NCBI GenBank assembly: GCA_020348365.1
Contig: CP070749.1
Span: 56,824-63,417 of the forward strand
DNA length: 6,594 bases
Origin: Candidatus Bathyarchaeota archaeon
GTDB taxonomy: Archaea > Thermoproteota > Bathyarchaeia > Bathyarchaeales > Bathyarchaeaceae
Direction: 5' to 3'
Positions within the stretch are counted from its first letter, which is position 1. Each line of letters starts with the position of its first letter. The position numbers were made by a program, and so were the translations under genes. The notes beneath the pieces were generated by a model. The model did not search any database. It was not told the origin of the DNA and worked only from the letters and a program-made list of their open reading frames with translations. Positions 1 through 5,646 of the stretch are shown here, piece after piece.

Positions 1-423
1 TTGGGGCTGCTGCTAGCTAAACTCCTAGGAATCAATTCTGTACCAGACGTCTTGATTAGCGTTCTGTTCTCGGTTCTCCCTGATCTAGATCACTTCATGC
101 ATCTAGAGAAAGCGTTCAAGACTGGAAGGTTCGGAGTAGAATCGCGCTCACTGCTCCATGAACTTGTGGGGTTAATCCTCATCTTATTTGGCTCTCTAGT
201 TGTGAAGATTGTCTATTCTCACCTGTTGTTGGTGGCACTCAGTTGTGGGCTAAGCCATTTTGCCGTTGACTTTCTCACAAGGCCCAGCCGACCGTTACAT
301 CCTTTCTCGCATAAGGAGGTTGATTTGAAACTTTATCCAAGGGGATTGAAAGAGATGTTTGTATGTGACATGATCTTGACTGCTGCTCTGGCCCTGATTT
401 ATGTAATGATTGCTTTGATCTAA
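1..423 (+). CDS. YdjM/DUF457-like membrane-bound metal-dependent hydrolase, 5' end cut by window
   Basis: A 140-residue hydrophobic protein resembling the YdjM/DUF457 family, predicted membrane-embedded metal-dependent hydrolases of uncertain substrate. Supporting motifs, numbered from base 1: PDLDH at 27-31, a conserved His at 53 (LLHE), SHFAVDF at 85-91 and HPFSH at 100-104. These spaced His/Asp residues at helix ends are the putative metal ligands of the family. About four membrane helices are visible (near 14-26, 55-72, 74-92 and 121-139). Family members normally start with a short segment carrying an extra His before the GLLLAKLLG-like helix. Here the reading frame is open from the first base, so the TTG at position 1 is probably an internal Leu codon and the true start lies upstream. 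The stop is TAA at 421-423. It converges with the glycosyltransferase gene 50 bp away. The family call is fairly secure; the biochemical role is unknown. Confidence 0.7.
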   Translation: MGLLLAKLLGINSVPDVLISVLFSVLPDLDHFMHLEKAFKTGRFGVESRSLLHELVGLILILFGSLVVKIVYSHLLLVALSCGLSHFAVDFLTRPSRPLHPFSHKEVDLKLYPRGLKEMFVCDMILTAALALIYVMIALI

Positions 424-473
424 ATTCTCAGGCAGAATCCTTTTGATAGTGTTGATTATCCTGATTCTTCCAG

Positions 474-1172
474 CTAAAAGAAGGAGCGCAGCAAGTAGTA
501 AATCATGTAGCCAAAATTCCTGAAACGCAGAAAGAGACTGAACTTCGTTTTACCAAATCGTTTCTTGTATCCCACGGGCACTTCAATGCATCTCAGTCCA
601 GCGTCAAATGTTGACATGAAAATTTCCATTTCTATTTCGAATCCCCTAGCCTTCAATCTTGGGTAAAGAGTTTTGACCGCCTTTCTGCTGAACACCCAAT
701 AACCTGTCTGCACATCTGTGAAAATTCTCAGGAATCGCAGCCCTAGAAGAAGCGAAACAATCAAGTTGGAAAAGATTGAGAATGAATCCATGGCGCCTTT
801 CTCCCTTTTTCCTCTTATTCTTGAACCAAGCACAACATCTGCTTTTTCATCTTCCATACCCTTAATCATTCTTGGATATTCTGTGGGATCATTGCTTCCG
901 TCGCCGTCAACCATGAATAGAACAGCGTGTTCGGTGTCGAGGAAGAATTCCATCCCCGTTCTCACACCGCACCCTTTTCCCCTCCCAAACCTCTGTCTGA
1001 TCACCATCGCACGATACTGCTTGGCCACTTCGACAGTTTCATCTGTACTGCCACCGTCCACAACCGAAACATGGAAGCCCTCTGGCATGTGTTGCAGAAC
1101 CCATTCTATGCCTTCCTCCTCATTCAAGGCTGGCACAATGACCAGAACACTTGAAACCGCGTCGAAGCTCAA
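474..1172 (-). CDS. Family 2 glycosyltransferase, DPM1/DPG-synthase-like
   Basis: A 232-residue GT-A fold glycosyltransferase of the dolichyl-phosphate mannose/glucose synthase type. Such enzymes move a sugar from a nucleotide donor to a polyprenyl phosphate or to a nascent surface glycan at the cytoplasmic membrane face. Visible motifs: VIVPALNEEE at 11-20 (nucleotide-binding strand), DGGSTDET at 39-46, the metal-binding DGD at 89-91 within DGDGSNDP, GSR at 116-118, FTDVQTGYWVF at 151-161, the acidic GFEIEMEI at 177-184, and EVPVGYKKRFGKTK at 197-210. There is no long C-terminal membrane domain, so it belongs to the short, membrane-associated subclass. The start is a TTG. It is the only start-like codon between an upstream in-frame TAA and the first family motif, and a GAGGGGG ribosome site (1178-1184) ends 5 nt before it. 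No partner glycan genes are in the window, so donor and acceptor cannot be assigned. Dolichol-linked N-glycan synthesis is a reasonable guess. Confidence 0.9.
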   Translation of the reverse strand: MSFDAVSSVLVIVPALNEEEGIEWVLQHMPEGFHVSVVDGGSTDETVEVAKQYRAMVIRQRFGRGKGCGVRTGMEFFLDTEHAVLFMVDGDGSNDPTEYPRMIKGMEDEKADVVLGSRIRGKREKGAMDSFSIFSNLIVSLLLGLRFLRIFTDVQTGYWVFSRKAVKTLYPRLKARGFEIEMEIFMSTFDAGLRCIEVPVGYKKRFGKTKFSLFLRFRNFGYMIYYLLRSFF

Positions 1173-1304
1173 CCAAACCCCCTCAATGATAGTTAATCCA
1201 CCAGATTAGTTATGAACCGTAAATACCATACGCACCCATAGTGAAGGGATTTCAACCCGCGCGTGCAGCTGTCGGAAACTGCTTTGCATGCATCCTGCAG
1301 AATA

Positions 1305-1310
1305 TTTATA
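1305..1310 (+). promoter_or_regulatory. TATA box (box A) of the VIT1-like gene
   Basis: TTTATA lies inside an AT-rich run, AATATTTATATTT. It is the best archaeal box A on this side of the intergenic region. It predicts transcription starting near 1331-1336. That would put the upstream ATG at 1288 outside the transcript, so it helps to choose the start of the downstream gene. Confidence 0.6.
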
Positions 1311-1374
1311 TTTGGTTCTAAACAATGTTGCTGTGTTAGAACTTCAAACACCGATTTCTCAGTTGGACAAGATA

Positions 1375-1974
1375 GTGATTCGCCGTTTAAGAGGCTTACT
1401 CCAGCGGGTTCGAATGTATCTCAGGATCACTCAAATGGGTCCAATAGCAAGAAGATACTTCGTGAAGAACGGTTTTGATGGATCCATGACAATGCTGGGA
1501 ATCATCGTGGGCTCTTGGGTTGTAGGTGTTGAACGCCCCGAGATAATTGTGACTGCCGGCTTGGGCGCATGTTTAGCAATGGGAATTTCAGGGTTATTCG
1601 GAGCTTATATGACTGAAAGGGCTGAAAGAAAGAGGGATATCAAAGATCTTGAAGACGCAATGATAACAGATCTCAACGATTCAGTGCTGACTGAAGCTTC
1701 TTCTTTTGTGTCCTTTTACGCTGCTATTGTAGATGGCGGCTCACCCATATTGACCGCTGTCATCTCTCTCGTACCATTCGCATTCGCCTTAAGAAAATCC
1801 ATGGCAATTTGGGATGCCTACATACTCTCCTTCATCTTAACACTAATCACCCTGTTTACGCTGGGGATGTATCTGGGCAGAATCGCTAGAGAAAACATGT
1901 TAATATACGGAGTACAAACGTTAGCCGCTGGAATAATAACCGTTGCCATCGCGCTGGTATTGGGCGCTATATGA
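1375..1974 (+). CDS. VIT1/CCC1-like (DUF125) integral membrane protein
   Basis: A membrane protein resembling the archaeal branch of the VIT1/CCC1 (DUF125) family, whose eukaryotic members transport iron or manganese. The hallmark segment ARRYFVKNGFDGS (25-37 from this start) leads into the first membrane helix (38-52). A second helix (57-77) runs into a charged cytosolic helix rich in Glu/Lys/Arg (MTERAERKRDIKDLEDAM, 79-96), comparable in place to the metal-binding region of VIT1. Three further helices follow near 110-138, 147-168 and 176-198. Transport of a divalent metal is inference from the family. The frame is open back to an ATG at 1288, but that ATG lies upstream of the TATA box at 1305-1310. 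Possible starts inside the transcript are GTG 1333 (which could be leaderless), TTG 1363, GTG 1375 and ATG 1414. None has a clear ribosome site. GTG 1375 was chosen because it gives the usual short basic N-terminus and about 199 residues. Confidence 0.8.
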   Translation: MIRRLRGLLQRVRMYLRITQMGPIARRYFVKNGFDGSMTMLGIIVGSWVVGVERPEIIVTAGLGACLAMGISGLFGAYMTERAERKRDIKDLEDAMITDLNDSVLTEASSFVSFYAAIVDGGSPILTAVISLVPFAFALRKSMAIWDAYILSFILTLITLFTLGMYLGRIARENMLIYGVQTLAAGIITVAIALVLGAI

Positions 1975-1984
1975 CCTGGCTGAA

Positions 1985-2014
1985 AGTCACGCGTATCCCT
2001 TTCCGAGCGTGACT
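1985..2014 (+). repeat. Inverted repeat just after the VIT1-like gene (possible 3' hairpin)
   Basis: AGTCACGC (1985-1992) and its exact complement GCGTGACT (2007-2014) flank a 14-nt pyrimidine-rich loop, starting 11 nt after the stop codon. The stem could cap the 3' end of the mRNA. No U-run follows it on the plus strand, so a bacterial-type terminator is not supported. An 8-bp stem with this loop size can occur by chance in a window this long; the position is what makes it worth noting. Confidence 0.3.
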
Positions 2015-2049
2015 ACGACCATCAAATTGAAGCATGTATGTTATTGCAG

Positions 2050-2064
2050 AGAAAAAAGGGAAAA
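2050..2064 (-). terminator. U-tract terminator of the secreted-protein gene
   Basis: Read on the minus strand, about 55 nt past the stop of the secreted-protein gene, the sequence is TTTTCCCTTTTTTCT. Archaeal RNA polymerase terminates mainly at such U-rich non-template runs without needing a hairpin. It is the strongest T-run in the intergenic spaces of the window and is correctly placed and oriented. Confidence 0.45.
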
Positions 2065-2116
2065 TTGATGAATTAGAGATGAGCGCCTTGTGTTCGCAGG
2101 CACCTTCTCATACGCT

Positions 2117-2683
2117 CTACCTGGCATATCCATCTATTGATAATTCGCCCTCTGTCATGGGGTTAAGCTGCGTAACGCTACCATCCGTGTATACAACAAC
2201 GGTAACTGTCATATAATTTGTATCGGCGTAGTATCCCGGATCGCTTGAATCGAGTATCGCCGCGAGGAAACCGAACGTATAGCTTCCTGGGTTCAAGTGA
2301 TATACACGGTCTGTGTGAATCCCATAACCTTGGAAACCTTCCACATTATCGTAATCACCGTAGAGTCTGCGAGTGGACGGGTCTTCTATTGGGGCATCAA
2401 CGCCTATGGCGATTATGATCATACAATCTTGTACGCCAGCATAGCCGTCGCATGTCACATGATAATAGGCGTCCACGGGTATGTTTGGCAGAGTCAACCT
2501 TAGGATGGTTGTGTAATTCGGATAATCATCCAGGTATATCCAATCTCCCCAGCCGTAGCTCACGGAGAAGACTTCGACCTGATATCTTCCTGCACTGGTG
2601 TTAGCAGCATAAGCAGCTGAAATGGACACTGTGATTATTCCGACCAGGGCAACGACAGCCAGTACTTTCTTTCCTTCCGAAAT
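2117..2683 (-). CDS. Small secreted protein of unknown function; no canonical start codon
   Basis: No family is recognised. Read from an ATT at 2683-2681, the product has 188 residues and opens with a textbook signal peptide: charged SEGKK (2-6), a hydrophobic core around 7-19, and the small-residue end SAAYA at 22-26, with cleavage likely after Ala26. The mature part is rich in Tyr, Asp and beta-branched residues, suggesting a beta-sandwich. It has two Cys nine residues apart (78 and 87), which could form a disulfide, and two N-glycosylation sequons (NTS at 28, NYT at 56). No C-terminal anchor helix is present, so release or non-covalent surface attachment is expected. The first ordinary start codon is GTG 2629, but it falls inside the signal-peptide core and would remove most of it. 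Between an in-frame TAG and the signal peptide the codons are AGA GGA GGT GAT ATT, with no ATG, GTG or TTG. TATA box, ribosome site and ATT line up as a short leader. Either ATT initiates, or the start codon was lost or misread. Confidence 0.65.
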   Translation of the reverse strand: MSEGKKVLAVVALVGIITVSISAAYAANTSAGRYQVEVFSVSYGWGDWIYLDDYPNYTTILRLTLPNIPVDAYYHVTCDGYAGVQDCMIIIAIGVDAPIEDPSTRRLYGDYDNVEGFQGYGIHTDRVYHLNPGSYTFGFLAAILDSSDPGYYADTNYMTVTVVVYTDGSVTQLNPMTEGELSIDGYAR

Positions 2684-2694
2684 ATCACCTCCTC
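2684..2694 (-). promoter_or_regulatory. Near-perfect ribosome binding site before the ATT codon
   Basis: GAGGAGGTGAT matches the whole archaeal anti-Shine-Dalgarno and ends directly at the ATT at 2683-2681. GGAGG to ATT spacing is only 4 nt. Equivalent spacing for other genes here is about 7-10 nt. A start codon inserted between ATT and the following TCG would have normal spacing, so loss of one ATG triplet is a real alternative to ATT initiation. Confidence 0.75.
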
Positions 2695-2696
2695 TC

Positions 2697-2766
2697 TATT
2701 CTAGAATCGTACCTATGTTTCAGAACAGGTCTTATTTATAATGGGATGAAAGATTGTTCTAGAAAC
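2697..2766. promoter_or_regulatory. Three related palindrome-like sites around the secreted-protein promoter
   Basis: The 8-bp palindrome TTCTAGAA occurs exactly at 2699-2706 and at 2757-2764. A related, imperfect site, TGTTTCAGAACA, lies at 2716-2727. Aligned, the three (2697-2708, 2716-2727, 2755-2766) share roughly TRTTYYAGAA. Start-to-start distances are 19, 39 and 58 bp, close to whole numbers of DNA turns. They surround the minus-strand TATA box: one just inside the predicted transcript start, one between start and TATA, one upstream of TATA. This looks like an operator set for a dimeric regulator, but no regulator can be named and chance is not excluded. Confidence 0.35.
2731..2741 (-). 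promoter_or_regulatory. TATA box of the secreted-protein gene
   Basis: On the minus strand this reads TTATAAATAAG, a strong box A. It predicts transcription starting near 2711, giving a leader of about 28 nt that just includes the ribosome site and the ATT codon. This supports translation starting near 2683 rather than at GTG 2629. Confidence 0.65.
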
Positions 2767-2833
2767 TCCGCATCTCCCGCATGGCAGTCTGCGCGTGCAA
2801 AGTCAGGGGCTAGCCACAACACCATTCGCTATC

Positions 2834-2841
2834 TTTTTTAA
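2834..2841 (+). promoter_or_regulatory. TATA-like box of the DUF47-endA operon
   Basis: TTTTTTAA is followed by GG. It is the only TATA-like element between the divergent genes on this strand. It predicts transcription starting near 2863, inside the inverted repeat at 2854-2877 and about 33 nt before the GTG start. Confidence 0.5.
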
Positions 2842-2853
2842 GGCTCTGCTCTA

Positions 2854-2877
2854 TTGTATTGTAGCGCAACAATACAA
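2854..2877. promoter_or_regulatory. Perfect inverted repeat at the DUF47-endA transcription start (putative operator)
   Basis: TTGTATTGT (2854-2862) is exactly complementary to ACAATACAA (2869-2877), with the 6-nt spacer AGCGCA. The 24-bp palindrome covers the transcription start predicted from the TATA box at 2834-2841, where a bound dimer would block polymerase loading or escape. In RNA it could instead form a hairpin at the very 5' end, just before the GAGGGG ribosome site at 2882-2887. Confidence 0.45.
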
Positions 2878-2895
2878 GATTGAGGGGCAGAAGGC

Positions 2896-3555
2896 GTGGT
2901 CTTTCCTGTAGAAACCGAGGAACGAGTAAAGCGAAGAGCCCTCAGCGTCTGTCAAGACCATCTGAGAAAGGTGATGGACATTACCCGTACAGCTTCGCAG
3001 CTAATTGACTGTTTTGTGAATGACGATAAGAAGTCGGTTCAGAAACTTTTTGAGGAGATTAGGAAGTCAGAAGAGGAAGTGGACCGAGCAAGACGCAGTG
3101 TCTCGAGAGAACTCGTCGAGATAGGAGCAATCCTGATGAGCCGAGAAGACTTCCTTCGTTTCACTAACCTAACAGGTGAAATCGCGGATTTCTGCAAGGG
3201 CATAGGATTCAGGCTGCTGGAGATTATGGAGAGAGACTGGAATGTACCATCCGATGTGAAGAAGGGAATCAGCGACCTTTCCAACGCCGTCTTCGAGGCC
3301 GTCTCGAAGCTTAGAGAGATGATCGTGGCACTCAAGTATGGCTCAGAGAAAGCCCAAGGAAAGGCTAGGGAGGTCGAGGTTGCAGAACGAACTGTCGATG
3401 ATCTATATCGGAAACTTGAGCTCAAGATTCTCAGCAGCAAACTGGAATTTCCCACTATCCTTCTGATGAGGGATGTGATCCAGCTTCTCGAGGACATTGC
3501 AGACAAGGCTGAGGACGCCTCAGATGCCGCGCGCATATTGGCCTTCACCTTATGA
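2896..3555 (+). CDS. DUF47 family, PhoU-like protein
   Basis: A 219-residue all-helical protein of the DUF47 family (TIGR00153 type), distantly related to PhoU; the length is that of the family. Members often accompany Pit-type phosphate transporters and are thought to regulate phosphate uptake, but the precise role is not settled. The sequence starts VFPVETEERVKRRAL, as usual for archaeal members, then alternates charged amphipathic helices. Near the C-terminus, E199 to D210 (EDIADKAEDASD) carries the repeated acidic E/DxxxD pattern that binds metal clusters in PhoU-fold proteins. The start is GTG, preceded at 8 nt by GAGGGG (2882-2887). No phosphate transporter gene is in the window. Instead the gene overlaps endA by ATGA, so it leads an operon with a tRNA-processing enzyme. 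A palindrome lies over its predicted transcription start. Confidence 0.85.
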   Translation: MVFPVETEERVKRRALSVCQDHLRKVMDITRTASQLIDCFVNDDKKSVQKLFEEIRKSEEEVDRARRSVSRELVEIGAILMSREDFLRFTNLTGEIADFCKGIGFRLLEIMERDWNVPSDVKKGISDLSNAVFEAVSKLREMIVALKYGSEKAQGKAREVEVAERTVDDLYRKLELKILSSKLEFPTILLMRDVIQLLEDIADKAEDASDAARILAFTL

Positions 3556-4124
3556 CTGGGACTGACATGTCTAAGAAAGCAAAAGCTGAATTCATTGAAA
3601 ACTTTCTAGTTGTATGGAATCCTCAGAAGGGCTCAGAGGTCTACAGACGTGGCTATTACGGAAAACCCGTGGGCATTCCCAAACCCAAAATCATGGATTT
3701 CAACGTCCCACTTATCCTCGACATAATGGAAGGCCTATACCTGATGGAAAAGCGAGTGATCACCGTCACTGAGGGTGCAGAGAGAACCCGAGTCAGCTTC
3801 AAGAAACTGCAGGCAAGAGCGAGGAGGCTCTATGATGAGTTTGACCTGAAGTACGCGGTTTATCGAGACCTACGAGATAAGGACCTCGTAGTCACGCCGG
3901 GAATGAAGTATGGGTGTGACTTCGCTGTCTATAAGCATGGGCCCGGCGTTGAACACGCGCCCTACATGGTCTCGGTGAGAAAGGCCGAAGATGAGGTTAC
4001 GGCCACTGACGTTGTGAAGGCTGGACGTTTAGCTACGACCGTAAGAAAGAGATTCATCATAGCCATACCAGACCTAGAAGCAGCAAAAATCCAGTACTTG
4101 ATCTTTAAATGGTTCAAAGCATGA
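3552..4124 (+). CDS. endA: tRNA-splicing endonuclease EndA
   Basis: Archaeal tRNA-intron endonuclease, which cuts both strands of the bulge-helix-bulge motif in precursor tRNAs and leaves 2',3'-cyclic phosphate ends for the ligase. At 190 residues it matches the short single-domain form that works as a homotetramer; a heterotetramer with a second subunit encoded elsewhere is not excluded. The N-terminal domain (about 7-105) precedes the catalytic domain with KYGCDFAVYKHG at 119-130. The expected catalytic triad is Tyr127, His135 (VEHAPYMV) and Lys166 (VRKRFIIAI); the 8- and 31-residue spacings agree with characterised enzymes. The ATG overlaps the stop of the DUF47 gene (ATGA, 3552-3555) and has no ribosome site of its own, suggesting translational coupling. 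ATG 3567 (MSKKAKAEF) is an alternative start. The gene converges on cysS, whose upstream tRNA-Cys carries an intron this enzyme should cut. Confidence 0.93.
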   Translation: MTGTDMSKKAKAEFIENFLVVWNPQKGSEVYRRGYYGKPVGIPKPKIMDFNVPLILDIMEGLYLMEKRVITVTEGAERTRVSFKKLQARARRLYDEFDLKYAVYRDLRDKDLVVTPGMKYGCDFAVYKHGPGVEHAPYMVSVRKAEDEVTATDVVKAGRLATTVRKRFIIAIPDLEAAKIQYLIFKWFKA

Positions 4125-4200
4125 TGCTGCGCGCGCCATCACAGAAATGGAAAAGGGGTTGAAGAAATTCCTGGTGGAGATGCTTGAGAGATGATAAGTG

Positions 4201-5616
4201 TCAATGTTTTCTCCACTTCATACCATCTGGTGTATCCTCAAGTGTTATGCCCAATCTTCGCAACTCCTCTCTTATCCTGTCCGAGACGGCAAAATTCTCT
4301 CGGTTTCTGAACTCTCTTCTAAGCTCGATTACCAAATCCATCAGCTTCTCGATTAGTTCCTCTTCAACTGACTCTTTCTCTCTCTGGAGTACTCCAAGGA
4401 TTCCTCCGAGTTCCTTGAATGAGTTAACGATCTCTCCCAGCAATTTCTTATCCACGATGCCATCTTCGGCTGTGAATATGTTGATCTTCTTCGCCATGTC
4501 GAAGAGGTGAGAGATCGCTATGGGCGTGTTGAAGTCGTCGTCCATTGCCTTGAGGAATTTCCTTTCTGTCTCTCGCAACTCCTTCCTCAGCTTCTTCTCT
4601 TCATCTGTTAGTTGTTTCTCTTCTTTCGTCTGGAGTCTTTTGATGTTATATAAGGCGGTGTAGAGTGTTTCGAGGCTGTTCTTGGCCTGTTCGAGTTTGT
4701 CCTTGGTGTAGTCTATGGGGCTTCGGTAGTGCGTTGATGCAAAGAAGAATCTGAGCACTTCAGCCTCGTAGTCCTCTAATGCATCCGCTATTGTCACAGA
4801 GTTTCCCATGGATTTGCCCATCCTTTCTCCAGAAATCATTAGGAGTCCTGTGTGTAACCAGTTTCTTGCCATCGGCTTCTTTCCGGAGAGGGACTCCATC
4901 TGGACTATCTCGCTTTCGTGATGTGGAAAAATCAGGTCTATTCCCCCACCGTGAATATCGTATTGTTCACCCAAATACAGTTCTGAAATCGCGGTGTCCT
5001 CGATATGCCACCCCGGTCTTCCCTTCCCCCATGGAGAGTCCCATAACGGCCCGGTCTCCTTCTTTTTCCACAGTGTGAAATCTTGAGGGTTCTTCTTCGT
5101 GGGGTCTGGGTCTATCCGGTGCTTCTTCACTTCGTCCAGTTTCTGGTGTGACAGCTCTCCGAAATCTTCGAATCTAGCGAGATCATAGTATATCCCAGTC
5201 TTCGTCTCGTAGGCGTATCCCTTCTCGATGAGTCTTTTGATCTGATCCAATATTTCCGGCATATGTTCTGAGGCTCGTGCGTACAGGTTAACACTGTTCA
5301 TTCGCAGGGCTTTCATGTCTCGGTGGAAGGTTGTTTCGAGAGTCTTCGCCAGTTCAACTGGGTCTCTGTTTGTCATCTCTGCCCGTTGTATTATTCTGTC
5401 TTCCACGTCGGTTATGTTCATCAGGTAGAATAGGGTGTAACCTTTGTATCTGAGGTACCTCGCTATGACGTCGAAGGCGACGTAGGTCCTTGCGTGTCCT
5501 AGATGAGAGTAGTCGTAGAGTGTGGGACCGCATACAAACATGTAGACCCTGTTTCCGCTGATAGGTTTGAAAGCTTCCTTCCGTCTTGTCAGAGTATCGT
5601 ATATTTTCAGCGTCAT
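4201..5616 (-). CDS. cysS: Cysteinyl-tRNA synthetase
   Basis: Full-length (471-residue) class I cysteinyl-tRNA synthetase, which activates cysteine with ATP and charges tRNA-Cys in the cytoplasm. The Rossmann catalytic domain opens with VCGPTLYDYSHLGHART; HLGH (38-41) is the HIGH motif. The KMSKS loop is the variant RMGKS at 265-269 in GERMGKSMGN. Zinc ligands known from the E. coli enzyme map to Cys29, His232 and Glu236, but the fourth, a Cys in WHIEC, is Asp207 here (WHIEDTAI). Some archaeal enzymes may share this variant; I recall it but cannot verify it. The C-terminal helical anticodon-binding part (about 300-471) includes a highly charged coiled coil. The start is ATG, preceded by a weak GTGA element. 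There are 30 nt between the tRNA-Cys 3' end and this ATG, with no TATA box, so the mRNA is probably released from a joint transcript with the tRNA. Confidence 0.96.
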   Translation of the reverse strand: MTLKIYDTLTRRKEAFKPISGNRVYMFVCGPTLYDYSHLGHARTYVAFDVIARYLRYKGYTLFYLMNITDVEDRIIQRAEMTNRDPVELAKTLETTFHRDMKALRMNSVNLYARASEHMPEILDQIKRLIEKGYAYETKTGIYYDLARFEDFGELSHQKLDEVKKHRIDPDPTKKNPQDFTLWKKKETGPLWDSPWGKGRPGWHIEDTAISELYLGEQYDIHGGGIDLIFPHHESEIVQMESLSGKKPMARNWLHTGLLMISGERMGKSMGNSVTIADALEDYEAEVLRFFFASTHYRSPIDYTKDKLEQAKNSLETLYTALYNIKRLQTKEEKQLTDEEKKLRKELRETERKFLKAMDDDFNTPIAISHLFDMAKKINIFTAEDGIVDKKLLGEIVNSFKELGGILGVLQREKESVEEELIEKLMDLVIELRREFRNRENFAVSDRIREELRRLGITLEDTPDGMKWRKH

Positions 5617-5646
5617 ATTCTCACAGGATTACAGGCGAGATTTGGA

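Noticed and set aside
423..731. Repeated AAATTCTCAGG near 422 and 722
   Set aside because: Several 11-base matches are expected by chance in a window of this length, and the two sites share no functional context.
718..1209. Long plus-strand open frame opposite the glycosyltransferase gene (163 codons), plus a shorter one at 927-1154
   Set aside because: They are antisense to a gene with complete family 2 motifs, have Ser/Pro/Thr-rich compositions typical of shadow frames, and show no recognisable domain.
2034..2216. Plus-strand frame beginning MYVIAEKKGKIDELEMSA
   Set aside because: The first 20 residues look protein-like, but the rest runs antisense through the secreted-protein gene, there is no TATA box or ribosome site, and the A-rich start is better explained as the reverse of a U-tract terminator.
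3039..3548. Minus-strand open frame of 169 codons within the DUF47 gene
   Set aside because: Very Ser- and Ile-rich, low complexity, no promoter, and exactly antisense to a well-supported coding region.
4125..4200. Bidirectional terminator between convergent endA and cysS
   Set aside because: No stem-loop with a U-run is visible; only a loose pyrimidine-rich stretch on the minus strand around 4141-4166, too weak to call.
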